Below are positions 27,584-36,048 of a stretch of 64,000 nucleotides of DNA, one piece after another; the stretch's first letter is position 1, and each line of letters opens with the position of its first letter. Location of the stretch: assembly GCA_937942435.1 (NCBI GenBank), contig CALDEM010000004.1:1-64000 (forward strand), in the 5' to 3' direction. The stretch comes from an uncultured Saprospiraceae bacterium. Its GTDB lineage: Bacteria; Bacteroidota; Bacteroidia; Chitinophagales; Saprospiraceae. The notes beneath the pieces are model-generated. The model was not told the DNA's origin. It saw only the letters and a list, made by a program, of their open reading frames with translations, and did no database searches. A program made the translations under genes and the position numbers.

Positions 27584-27931
27584 CTATGCTTTAGAAAGCC
27601 TTAGAGCTTTGACGAGCTCCTCATTATGATCGAAGATGCGGATGATGTATACACCTTTCTTAAGATCATCAACATTATAAAATTTGTTAGGATTGGCATA
27701 CACCTTACGGATCTGCTTGCCAATTATATTGTTGATAGTGATGTACTTAACCTTGATAGAAGGAAGAGATATCTGAAACCGATCCATTGCTGGGTTAGGA
27801 AAAATCTTAATTTCTGAACGTTCAAGATTCTCTTCGACCTTCGTTTGTGCTATAGATATCTGCGCCTGGCTGCTCAAAGAGCAACAACAGAGTAGTAATC
27901 CAAACAATAATTGAAGGTAAGTTATCTTCAT
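27584..27931 (-). CDS. Mini-protein: signal peptide plus type IX secretion sorting domain
   Basis: A 115-residue exported protein. The signal peptide (MKITYLQLLFGLLLCCCS..., cleavage near SSQAQ) is followed by about 20 residues and then by a domain that is almost the entire type A sorting signal: IKIFPNPAMDRFQIS, ITINNIIGKQI, YNVDDLKKGVYIIRI and a basic end VKALRLSKA. Normally this 75-80-residue domain is the C-terminus of a large cargo. Here there is no cargo. It may be a remnant, or a small protein delivered to the surface on its own. Confidence 0.8.
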   Translation of the reverse strand: MKITYLQLLFGLLLCCCSLSSQAQISIAQTKVEENLERSEIKIFPNPAMDRFQISLPSIKVKYITINNIIGKQIRKVYANPNKFYNVDDLKKGVYIIRIFDHNEELVKALRLSKA

Positions 27932-28264
27932 CTGGTGTAAATATACATGGTTATGACTATCTCTAAGCCTAAAGGTTTGTTAAATGCATCTACATGACAA
28001 ATAAAAAATCGCGAAGGCACAATAAATAAAGTCAGCTCAAATATAATAATTAATAATAATGTGTAACTTTCTGTATCACATCATTTTACTTTAAAAACTA
28101 AGATTTAACAAAGTAGCGAGCGATTAGGAAAATTATGCAAGGGTAAGTACTAGGTAGTTCTTAAGACCTTTAATATCGAAATAGAATGCGAATCACAATT
28201 GAGAGAATCAATGAGTAGTTATCTTTAAGCAAAACAGAGAAATCAAAACATCAGACAAAACAGT
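27932..28264. other. 333-nt divergent intergenic region
   Basis: No coding frame is seen. It must hold promoters for the sorting-domain mini-protein (minus) and the FAD oxidoreductase gene (plus). A 5-bp-arm dyad ATTGA-N5-TCAAT at 28198-28212 is the only symmetric site noted; its spacing is one base short of the usual FNR/Crp-type site. Confidence 0.4.
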
Positions 28265-29605
28265 ATGAACATTGTTATCATTGGCAACGGCATCAGCGGT
28301 ATCTCCACCGCAAGATGGTTGCGGAAACTGAGTGATCACAAAATCACGGTCATTTCTTCAGAATCAGATCATTTTTATTCTCGTACGGCACTAATGTATA
28401 TATACATGGGGCATATGCGCTATAAGGACACCAAGCCTTATGAAGATTATTTTTGGGAGAAGAATAGAATCAATCTTGTTAACGATCATGTAGAGGGAGT
28501 TGATTATCAAAATAAGACGTTATCTCTAAAAAAAGGTAAGACCCTTCAATATGACAAACTTGTTTTGGCATTGGGATCAAAGTCTAACAAGTTTGGCTGG
28601 CCAGGTCAAGATCTCAATCGAGTTACTGGTTTATATAACCTTCAGGATTTAGAGAAAATAGAGTCATTCAGCGAAGGCTTAAACAGAGCAGTCATAGTAG
28701 GTGGTGGCTTAATAGGGATCGAACTTGCTGAGATGTTTCACAGCAGACACATACCTGTGACCATGTTTGTAAGGGAAGCAAGCTTCTGGGATGCTGTTTT
28801 GCCAATAGAAGAATCTCAAATGATCACTCGACACATCTTAAAGAACGGTATCGATCTAAGACTCGGGACTAATCTTAAGGAGATCGTTGATGATGGCAAT
28901 GGCAATGCATGTGCCGCAGTAGCAGCTGAGTCAGGTGAAAAAGTAGATTGTGGTTATGTTGGATTGACTGCCGGAGTAAGCCCTAACGTGGGCTGGCTTA
29001 AAGAAAGTGGCCTCGAAATCAATAGAGGCATAGTTGTCAATGACAAACTCGAGACAAATCAATCAGATGTCTACGCCATAGGCGACTGTGCGGAGCAAGC
29101 TAATCCACTACCGGGAAGAAGAGGTGTTGAGGCCATATGGTATACAGGACGCATGATGGGTGAGACTTGTGCTTATAATATCTGTGGACATGATGTATCA
29201 TACGATCCAGGTATCTGGTTCAACAGTGCCAAGTTTATCGATATAGAATACCAAGTATATGGAGAAGTACTTGCTAAGCCTAAAGAGCATCATAAAGCTT
29301 TGTACTGGGAGCATGAAGATGGAGAGAAAAGTGTCCGTATCCTATATGACGTCAATGATCAATCTATTGTAGGGTTTAACTTAATGGGTATCCGCTTTAG
29401 GCATGAAGTCTGTGAGAAGTGGTTGCGCGAAAAAACCAATGTAAAAGAGGTTATAGCCAATCTTACAATGGCCAACTTTGACCCTGAGTTTTACAAAAAA
29501 TATGAAGAGGATATTGCAAAAAGCTTCTCAAGCCAATGCGACCTTAGTTTTTCTAATCCAAAGAAATCTAACCTTGATAGAGTTCTTTCATTTTTAAAAG
29601 CATAA
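28265..29605 (+). CDS. NAD(P)/FAD-dependent oxidoreductase
   Basis: A 446-residue pyridine-nucleotide flavoprotein of the nitrite-reductase-large-subunit/rubredoxin-reductase type. FAD binds at IIGNGISGIST (residues 4-14). The NAD(P) fold is RAVIVGGGLIGIELAEM (about 143-159), and the second FAD contact is VYAIGDCAE. There is no redox-active CxxC pair in the first fold, so it is not a disulfide reductase. The last 140 residues are an unusual C-terminal domain. It lies 12 nt before a membrane 4Fe-4S protein, so it probably feeds electrons from NAD(P)H into that protein, or the reverse. Confidence 0.82.
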   Translation: MNIVIIGNGISGISTARWLRKLSDHKITVISSESDHFYSRTALMYIYMGHMRYKDTKPYEDYFWEKNRINLVNDHVEGVDYQNKTLSLKKGKTLQYDKLVLALGSKSNKFGWPGQDLNRVTGLYNLQDLEKIESFSEGLNRAVIVGGGLIGIELAEMFHSRHIPVTMFVREASFWDAVLPIEESQMITRHILKNGIDLRLGTNLKEIVDDGNGNACAAVAAESGEKVDCGYVGLTAGVSPNVGWLKESGLEINRGIVVNDKLETNQSDVYAIGDCAEQANPLPGRRGVEAIWYTGRMMGETCAYNICGHDVSYDPGIWFNSAKFIDIEYQVYGEVLAKPKEHHKALYWEHEDGEKSVRILYDVNDQSIVGFNLMGIRFRHEVCEKWLREKTNVKEVIANLTMANFDPEFYKKYEEDIAKSFSSQCDLSFSNPKKSNLDRVLSFLKA

Positions 29606-29617
29606 ATCAAGAATATA

Positions 29618-31204
29618 ATGTCAGAAGTATATAAGAGCATGTCAATATCCAATCCTCATCCTCCATTTGAAGATGGGATTCAAAAAGCCATGGCAGCGGT
29701 TGCTGGCGTAGGCCTATTAATATTGATACTCGCAACTATAGGGATAGATAGTGTAAGTACACCACTTAACCTTGCTTTATCAATTGCCTTAATGTCGATT
29801 GGGACATTGGGATTTGCATATCGAGCATTTAGAATAAAACCTGCAGGCATCAAAAACAATGGTGTTATGTTCAGCAGCACGATGTCACGAGGTGTGATCG
29901 GATGGATCGCCGGTATCGTAATCACAGGTTTTTACGTGGTTCTCTATTGGTATGAAGGTTTACTTGGTCTAGGAGCTAATGGAGCTGCCAATACTGGACT
30001 CGTAGGATTTTTTGATCCTTTAGCTATGGCAATCAAAGGCACACCTGCTAGTCAGTGGTTTGTCTATGGCACACTATATACTGTAGCTATTTTAATCTTT
30101 GGTGTAAGATTCATATGGAGATATAGACATAACAGATATCAAGTTATTAGAACTCTTAGTGTGATGGGTTTCCAATTATTCTTTGCATATCTCATACCAG
30201 AGATATTAGAAAGTCTTAACGGTGATTATGCTGCTAAGTGGTTTGATAAAGACATGAAAAATATGTGGCCCCTAGACTACGACATGTTTGATGCTTGGCA
30301 TATCAATAATATGAGTACTACAGGCATCTTAGGATGGGGATTTCTAATCTTCAGTCTGATGATGATTTTTGTAGTTTCTCCTTTTTTAACTTACAAATAT
30401 GGAAAGAGATGGTACTGTAGTTGGGTATGTGGATGTGGCGGTTTAGCAGAAACTGCAGGTGATTCATTCAGACATCTTTCAGACAAGTCCATGAAAGCTT
30501 GGAAGATAGAAAGATGGATGATACACAGTGTCTTAGTCTTCGTCACCATCATGACCATCGCAGTAGTATATGGATACCTTGGAGATGGATCGCAATATTA
30601 TATCACTAGAACAATGTTTACAATTATAGTAGTAGCTGTGCTCATCATGGTTGCAGGCGCATTCTATCACTTTATGAATAAGAGAAAAGATGCACAAAAA
30701 GACTTGCAAAAGATCATCATGGGCATCGCTGCTGTGATAGGTGTTATTTTATTAATAAACTTCCTTACCGGAAGCGGCAATGCCTTTTTTATAGACAACT
30801 ACTCTATTAAGAAGTGGTATGGATTTTTCATCGGAGCTGCCTTCTCAGGTGTAGTAGGTGTTGGGTTTTATCCTTTAATGGGTAGTCGTGTATGGTGTCG
30901 TTTTGGCTGTCCTATGGCGGCAATACTTGGTCTACAACAGAAGCTGTTTTCAAGATTTAGAATCACAACTAATGGTAGCCAATGTATATCTTGTGGTAAC
31001 TGCTCTACTTACTGTGAGATGGGTATAGATGTTAGATCTTATGCACAAAAAGGGCAAAATATAGTCCGTGCGAGTTGCGTAGGATGTGGCGTTTGTGCTG
31101 CAGTTTGTCCAAGAGGAGTCCTCAAATTAGAAAATGGTTCTACTGATGTCTTTGAAAAAACAATAGACATCCGTAACAACCATGTTCAGATGGACACTGT
31201 ATAA
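29618..31204 (+). CDS. Polytopic membrane 4Fe-4S protein, NosR/NapH-like
   Basis: A 528-residue inner-membrane protein with about eight hydrophobic helices. Cysteine motifs at the membrane border are WYCSWVCGCGG and WCRFGCPMAA, as in NapH/NosR. A 2x[4Fe-4S] ferredoxin domain is near the C-terminus (CISCGNCSTYCEMG, CVGCGVCAAVCPRG). The FMN-binding domain of NosR is absent. Such proteins move electrons between quinol or cytoplasmic donors and periplasmic acceptors. Paired with the preceding flavoprotein, it looks like a two-gene electron-transfer module; the terminal acceptor is not evident. Confidence 0.82.
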   Translation: MSEVYKSMSISNPHPPFEDGIQKAMAAVAGVGLLILILATIGIDSVSTPLNLALSIALMSIGTLGFAYRAFRIKPAGIKNNGVMFSSTMSRGVIGWIAGIVITGFYVVLYWYEGLLGLGANGAANTGLVGFFDPLAMAIKGTPASQWFVYGTLYTVAILIFGVRFIWRYRHNRYQVIRTLSVMGFQLFFAYLIPEILESLNGDYAAKWFDKDMKNMWPLDYDMFDAWHINNMSTTGILGWGFLIFSLMMIFVVSPFLTYKYGKRWYCSWVCGCGGLAETAGDSFRHLSDKSMKAWKIERWMIHSVLVFVTIMTIAVVYGYLGDGSQYYITRTMFTIIVVAVLIMVAGAFYHFMNKRKDAQKDLQKIIMGIAAVIGVILLINFLTGSGNAFFIDNYSIKKWYGFFIGAAFSGVVGVGFYPLMGSRVWCRFGCPMAAILGLQQKLFSRFRITTNGSQCISCGNCSTYCEMGIDVRSYAQKGQNIVRASCVGCGVCAAVCPRGVLKLENGSTDVFEKTIDIRNNHVQMDTV

Positions 31205-31225
31205 TATTAGATTGTTAATCAATCG

Positions 31226-31266
31226 GATATAGAAGTACTTGACTAAAAGTCAAGTACTTCTATATC
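31226..31266. repeat. Perfect 19-bp-arm inverted repeat between convergent genes
   Basis: Arms at 31226-31244 and 31248-31266 are perfectly complementary around a 3-nt AAA loop. The repeat lies between the converging membrane-ferredoxin and FKBP genes and includes the last seven codons and stop of the FKBP gene. No T run follows on either strand, so it may be a factor-independent bidirectional terminator of a non-canonical kind, or an RNA end-protecting hairpin. Confidence 0.7.
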
Positions 31267-31701
31267 AAATGCTATGGCTGTATTACCTGGGATATCTCCT
31301 TGTCCTACAGAGCCATAGGCTAATTCAAATGGGATATATAAAGTGCCAGATCCACCTCTGCCAAAGAGAGGGATACCTTCTTGCCAGCCCCTGATAACTC
31401 TTCGTAAAGAAAAGGTGATAGGTGCGTTGTTAGATGAGTCAAAATCTCCTCCATCTAAAAAGTAGCCTCTATATATAACGGTTACTGTTGATGTAGGTGT
31501 TGGCTTCTCAGAACCTCCTGGGTTGTCTATAACATAGTATAGGCCTGAGGCTGTTTGTTCAGGTGAGATATTATTCTCAGTGAAATAAGCCTGCAGTTGC
31601 TCCTCACTCGTACCACCAGGTCCTTCATTATCTCCGCAAGCGCTCAAGAAAAGAGTGGCTCCTACAATTATGCTCAATACTACATGTGTATACTTCATCA
31701 T
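31243..31701 (-). CDS. FKBP-type peptidyl-prolyl isomerase, lipoprotein
   Basis: A 152-residue lipoprotein: signal peptide with lipobox LSAC (C22), a short linker, and an FKBP domain. The domain shows TVTVIYRGYFLDGGDFDSS, RRVIRGWQEGIPLFGRGG, the IPFELAYG block (here YIPFELAYGSVGQGDIPGN) and a terminal AFDIEVLDF. The conserved binding-pocket aromatic and Asp positions are kept, so prolyl isomerase activity in the periplasm or outer membrane is likely. Its 3' end is inside a perfect inverted repeat. Confidence 0.9.
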   Translation of the reverse strand: MMKYTHVVLSIIVGATLFLSACGDNEGPGGTSEEQLQAYFTENNISPEQTASGLYYVIDNPGGSEKPTPTSTVTVIYRGYFLDGGDFDSSNNAPITFSLRRVIRGWQEGIPLFGRGGSGTLYIPFELAYGSVGQGDIPGNTAIAFDIEVLDF

Positions 31702-31816
31702 AACTTGTTATTTATTTGAATTGCAAATAAAACGCATTTGATGATAAGAATGTGCACCTGATCATGACGCAAAAGCTAATTTGTCAGGTTAAGAACTTTG
31801 TACGGCGTATTTTGCT

Positions 31817-32716
31817 TTAAGCTGCGTAGAGATTATCCATTCTCTTAGATATCTCAGTAAGCCTAGTTCTATCTCCTCCCGAGACTTCAGCTGAGCCCCA
31901 TCCACTGTAGCCTATTTCAGATAAGGCCTCATTGACCTTACTCCAGTTGACACTACCATCTCCTAACTTTGCTTGAAACCCTTTCCAGACCCCTTCATCA
32001 TTGGCCAGCTTTGTACTGTAATCCTTGATATCAACTTTAAGAGTCCTTTTACCAAGGATCTTAATCCATTGTTCAGGCCATCCATAACGGATGATATTGC
32101 CGATGTCCATATACCATCCTATAGCATCAGACTCAAACTGGTCCACATACCTAACTGCCTCAAGTGGGCTCAATAGGAAGTTATTCCAGACATTTTCCAA
32201 GGCTATCTTGATGCCTAAGCGTTCAGCAGTAGGTAGTATCTTTTTGATCTCCGCGGTGCTACGCTCCCAAGCTTCATCATAAGAGATATGTTCTCTTACT
32301 ACAGCTGGCACCAGCAGGACCGTCGTACCTCCTAACTTTTTACAAAGTTCTAATGACTCTATCATAGAGTCCGTACAAAGCTTTCTTTTCTCTGGATCAG
32401 GATCTGACAAGGGATGCTTCCAGTGCAGTGAGTTTACCAATCCTGGTACTTCGATACCAGTCGCAGACATTGCTGCTAAGACTTCTTCAGTACTTACATC
32501 TGATGGACTATCTAACTCGATACCATCAAAGCCCAACTGCTTTACCAATTGGAACTTCTCCATCACAGACAAGTCCTCTTTGATCATACCCCACTTAAGG
32601 CTCTTCTTATGAAGTGGTTGCTCAGATATATGGCCTGCAGCCATACATGACCAAGGCGTTAGGCCGACAGCAGCCGTTCCAATGATCGAACTATTGATAA
32701 ACTTTCTACGATCCAT
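31817..32716 (-). CDS. Tat-exported sugar phosphate isomerase/epimerase (TIM barrel)
   Basis: A 299-residue xylose-isomerase-like TIM barrel. The start is placed at MDRRKFINSSIIGTAAVGL, a twin-arginine-type signal; a frame extension of 26 codons upstream would bury it and run into the preceding gene. Barrel features include GFDGIELDSPSDVS, IALENVWNNFLL, WYMDIGNIIRYG and WGSAEVSGGD, with metal-binding Glu/Asp/His positions of the AP-endonuclease 2 superfamily. It begins 4 nt after the Gfo/Idh gene. Together they probably process a sugar or cyclitol in the periplasm; the substrate is unknown. Confidence 0.85.
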   Translation of the reverse strand: MDRRKFINSSIIGTAAVGLTPWSCMAAGHISEQPLHKKSLKWGMIKEDLSVMEKFQLVKQLGFDGIELDSPSDVSTEEVLAAMSATGIEVPGLVNSLHWKHPLSDPDPEKRKLCTDSMIESLELCKKLGGTTVLLVPAVVREHISYDEAWERSTAEIKKILPTAERLGIKIALENVWNNFLLSPLEAVRYVDQFESDAIGWYMDIGNIIRYGWPEQWIKILGKRTLKVDIKDYSTKLANDEGVWKGFQAKLGDGSVNWSKVNEALSEIGYSGWGSAEVSGGDRTRLTEISKRMDNLYAA

Positions 32717-32720
32717 ATGA

Positions 32721-34010
32721 TTAGATAAACTCAGTGATACCTGGTTGAGCAACTGCCGCAAGTGGCCAATCCATCTTCCAGTTATACTCATCAATCTTAG
32801 GGCCTAATACTTCAGTTGAGTTGATCGCTTGTTCCCAAGTCAACTTTTGTCCTGTATATGCAGCCATACGACCCATAATGGCAAGCATCGTGCTATTAGC
32901 TGCACGCTCGCCATCATTAAAGTATTCTCCTTTTCTTATACCTGCGAATAAAGTGTTGTGCTCATTCTGATACATATTGGATCTTTCTCCATCCCACTTC
33001 CAAGTTTCCTTACCAACTATTTCATGGAGGCTACCGACATTGATATAGGATCGGCCTTTGTTGCCCATCATACTGATGTCATAAGCTCGACTACATCCTT
33101 TTTGTTGTCTACTCACATGGTGTCCCATCTTACCTTCGCCATAATCAAATGTCAATGCAAAATGATCATAGACATTTCCAAACTTCTCTTCTGTTCGACT
33201 CTGACGACCTCCAGTCCCACTCACACTCAGAGGCAACTTATCGCCCATCGCCCAAGCCATCAGATCCAAACTATGTACGGCCTGCTCAGCTATATGGTCT
33301 CCAGACAACCAGTTAAAGTATAACCAGTTACGCATCATGGTCTCATTATCTGTCCAACTATCTTGTCTGTCTTTATACCACAGCGCTCCAGTGTTATATG
33401 TGTTATATATGCTTCCTACTTCTCCTATCGCTCCATCTAAGATCCTATCATAAGTATCAGTCTTAGGAGTATCATGTCTCCAGCAAAAACCAGACATCAG
33501 TGCCAGTCCTTTTTCTTTTGCTTTTTGAGCGCTTGCAATCACTCTTCTGATACCAGGCGCGTCAACAGCTACTGGCTTCTCACAGAAGACATGTTTGCCA
33601 GCAGCGATCGCCGCTTCTAGATGAGCAGGTCTAAAACTAGGCGGTGTAGTTAGTATAACTACATCAACATCAGACGCTAGCACTTGCTTGTAACCATCAA
33701 ATCCAACAAACTTATGCTCCTCATCAACTAGGATCTTATCTGGATTTTCCAAAAGGAGGTTCTCATAAGACTTGTCTAAGCTGTCGCGAAATATATCAGC
33801 CATAGCTGTCAACACTACATTGGGGTCTGACATGGTCGCTTGAAGTGCTGCTCCTGAACCTCTACCACCACATCCGATCAATCCCACCTTAAGGGTATCG
33901 ACATTGATCTTATGCTTATAGTTTTGAGCTGTTAGGATATTGAAACCTAGTGAAGTTGCAATTACTGCTGAGCCTGATTTTCTAACAAATTCGCGTCTTG
34001 TAGTTAACAT
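32721..34010 (-). CDS. Tat-exported Gfo/Idh/MocA family oxidoreductase
   Basis: A 429-residue NAD(P)-dependent sugar oxidoreductase. The N-terminus MLTTRREFVRKSGSAVIATS is a twin-arginine signal, so the protein would fold with its cofactor before export. The Rossmann fold has VGLIGCGGRGSGAAL and the catalytic-type CEKPVAVD. The C-terminal part has the bacterial-glycosidase-like family ending with TGQKLTWEQAI. Related exported Gfo/Idh proteins include cofactor-bound glycoside hydrolases, so hydrolysis by NAD-dependent elimination is as likely as net oxidation. Neighbour to the TIM-barrel isomerase gene by 4 nt. Confidence 0.9.
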   Translation of the reverse strand: MLTTRREFVRKSGSAVIATSLGFNILTAQNYKHKINVDTLKVGLIGCGGRGSGAALQATMSDPNVVLTAMADIFRDSLDKSYENLLLENPDKILVDEEHKFVGFDGYKQVLASDVDVVILTTPPSFRPAHLEAAIAAGKHVFCEKPVAVDAPGIRRVIASAQKAKEKGLALMSGFCWRHDTPKTDTYDRILDGAIGEVGSIYNTYNTGALWYKDRQDSWTDNETMMRNWLYFNWLSGDHIAEQAVHSLDLMAWAMGDKLPLSVSGTGGRQSRTEEKFGNVYDHFALTFDYGEGKMGHHVSRQQKGCSRAYDISMMGNKGRSYINVGSLHEIVGKETWKWDGERSNMYQNEHNTLFAGIRKGEYFNDGERAANSTMLAIMGRMAAYTGQKLTWEQAINSTEVLGPKIDEYNWKMDWPLAAVAQPGITEFI

Positions 34011-34037
34011 GATATGACTATTTATCTTGTAAATGAT

Positions 34038-35021
34038 TCAATTTTCTTCTGGTATAGCAGCCCCTGCTTCAAGGACGATGACACCATTTGAAGTAGTAAT
34101 ATAAAAAAAGCTGTTGTTATAATGCTTGATTAATTCTTTCCCTTCCTCTTGTCCGACAATACTAATGGCTGAGGCTAAGGCATCTGCCGTCATACAATCA
34201 GCAGCTAAAACGGTTATGTTATTCATGTTTTCAACACCTACGCCTGCCTGCGGATGGACGATATGAGCATATCTTTTTCCATCAAACCTCAAATGTTTAA
34301 ACCTATCTCCGGAAGTAGCAATTGATTGATCAGATAAATAGAGAGAATCTCGACGCTCTCCTAATCTTACGAGCCACCTTTCTCCATCTGGTTTAGCTTT
34401 GCTTACTCTCATATCTCCACCACCATCTACAAGCATATGCTCAATCCCTAATCCTTCTAATGCTTTATAAACGGCATCAACTGTATAACCCTTCGCTACG
34501 CCGCCAAAGTCAAGTTGCATATCTGACTTTAAAAGTTTTACTCTTTCTTGAGCAGTATCATAATCTATAAGCTTGTAAGCAACACTAGATTGGGCCTTTG
34601 CCAAATACTCTTGTTTGGGATACTCTTGTTGTCTTATCGCCCGCCTCCACAACTTACTCAATGGTCCAATCGTCACATCAAAAGCTCCATCCGTCAACTT
34701 GGAAAGGTTATTAGAAAAAGTAAGAACCGTCCACATATCTTCTGATACATCAATCCAACTATCCTTGCCAGAAGTATGTGACAAAGTTGTTGCTTCACTT
34801 ATAGCTTCATAATCACTAAAGATGTGATTTAGCTCATCAATACGAGTCCAGCAAGCTTCAAAAGCTGCTTCGGCTGAAGGTTCGTCCGTAGTATAAATTA
34901 TAATTTTCCAAGTGGTGCCCATTTTATAATCAATGGACTCATATCTTTCTAATTGTTGACCATGAAGAACTATTTGCGAAAGCGCTAATAGACTCGATAT
35001 AATTAGAAAAATCCTTCGCAT
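34038..35021 (-). CDS. apbE: FAD:protein FMN transferase
   Basis: A 327-residue ApbE-family protein with a signal peptide (LIISSLLALSQIVLHGQ), which attaches FMN covalently to Thr/Ser of exported flavoproteins. Family blocks are DVTIGPLSKLWRRA, LDFGGVAKGYTVDAV, LVDGGGDMRV and a terminal MTADALASAISIVG with the metal-binding Asp/Thr region. It sits 1 nt after the FGE-fold gene and 27 nt before the Gfo/Idh gene. No protein in the neighbourhood shows a clear FMN-acceptor motif ([S/T]GA[T/S] in an FMN_bind domain), so its target is elsewhere. Confidence 0.93.
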   Translation of the reverse strand: MRRIFLIISSLLALSQIVLHGQQLERYESIDYKMGTTWKIIIYTTDEPSAEAAFEACWTRIDELNHIFSDYEAISEATTLSHTSGKDSWIDVSEDMWTVLTFSNNLSKLTDGAFDVTIGPLSKLWRRAIRQQEYPKQEYLAKAQSSVAYKLIDYDTAQERVKLLKSDMQLDFGGVAKGYTVDAVYKALEGLGIEHMLVDGGGDMRVSKAKPDGERWLVRLGERRDSLYLSDQSIATSGDRFKHLRFDGKRYAHIVHPQAGVGVENMNNITVLAADCMTADALASAISIVGQEEGKELIKHYNNSFFYITTSNGVIVLEAGAAIPEEN

Positions 35022-35022
35022 C

Positions 35023-36048
35023 TTATCCGCCTAGTACCATCTCCCAAAAGGCAGCCTGATCTTCTGCTGATGGTTGAACAGCAGGACTTACGATTCTAAA
35101 TCCTACAAAAGGAGAATCAGTATTCCACCAATAGCTTTTAGGGATTTGCGGATCACGTTCTTTCCATTTGCGACTTGACTCTATGCGACATGAGCAACGT
35201 TGACGATCTATCTTATCATCCCAAGATCCACCTCTCACGGTCCGTGGATGGAGGCGCGTAGGCTTGATCCAAGGATTAGTCTCATCTGACATCGTAGTTT
35301 GTATCACAGTATATGCATCACTCTGATATTGGTCAAGTGTCCACTCTGATATATTACCCAACATATCATAGAGGCCCCAAGCATTTGGTTTTTTAGAGCC
35401 TACTAGATGATACTTCTCCATGCTATTATCATAGTACCAAGCATGCTCGGTAAGCATCGCTTGATCATCTCCATAATAGTATGCACTCGTCGATCCGGCC
35501 TTGCAGGCATACTCCCATTCTGCTTCAGAAGGAAGTCTATAAAAAGTCCCGGTCTTATCGCTTAACCATTTGCAATATTGTAGCGCAGCAAACTGGGTCA
35601 TACTCACCGCGGGATAACCATCTTTGCCCATACCAAAAGTGGGGTCTTCATATGGTGGACTAGGCCTTGTGATCGCATCGGCATCCCACTCTGGCTGATC
35701 TTCAGAAGGCAAGTCAAGTTCTTTTTCTCGTAGGATATTGTACTCTTCAAAGGACACTTCATGAGCACCCATCCAAAAAGCATCTACAGACACTTCATGT
35801 TGTGGGCCTTCGTCTTCGCCTCTATTAACTTCAGTCGCTGGGCTACCCATCTGAAAACTACCACCTGGTATATAAACCATCTTAAAGGTGATTTCCGTTC
35901 CTGGTAGTCCATGTGTGGACTCTTTTGGTTGCACGGCTTTAGGTGCAGGCTTGATAGCCATCTCAGATGAAGCGGCATCATCCATAGTCTTAACTGAGCT
36001 ACACATAGAAAAGATCACTGGCAGCAATAGAAGAAAGTAGTATCTCAT
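35023..36048 (-). CDS. FGE-fold (SUMF1-type) lipoprotein
   Basis: A 341-residue lipoprotein (lipobox FSMC, C16) with a formylglycine-generating-enzyme fold: MVYIPGGSFQMGSPATEV, DAFWMGAHEVSFEEY, RLPSEAEWEYACKAG, GLYDMLGNISEWTLDQY and RGGSWDDKIDRQRC. By eye, both cysteines that give FGE its copper site fall on Asp and Gln here, so it is probably not a true formylglycine generator. No sulfatase is encoded nearby. It overlaps YceI by 1 nt (TAATG) and is followed by apbE after 1 nt. A binding or structural role, as in GldK-like proteins, is possible. Confidence 0.85.
   Translation of the reverse strand: MRYYFLLLLPVIFSMCSSVKTMDDAASSEMAIKPAPKAVQPKESTHGLPGTEITFKMVYIPGGSFQMGSPATEVNRGEDEGPQHEVSVDAFWMGAHEVSFEEYNILREKELDLPSEDQPEWDADAITRPSPPYEDPTFGMGKDGYPAVSMTQFAALQYCKWLSDKTGTFYRLPSEAEWEYACKAGSTSAYYYGDDQAMLTEHAWYYDNSMEKYHLVGSKKPNAWGLYDMLGNISEWTLDQYQSDAYTVIQTTMSDETNPWIKPTRLHPRTVRGGSWDDKIDRQRCSCRIESSRKWKERDPQIPKSYWWNTDSPFVGFRIVSPAVQPSAEDQAAFWEMVLGG

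Noticed and set aside
28198-28212. FNR-like site before the FAD oxidoreductase gene
   Set aside because: The ATTGA/TCAAT arms are spaced one base too short for the TTGAT-N4-ATCAA consensus; too weak to call.
32717-32794. N-terminal extension of the sugar isomerase
   Set aside because: It would overlap the Gfo/Idh gene and place the twin-arginine signal inside the protein.
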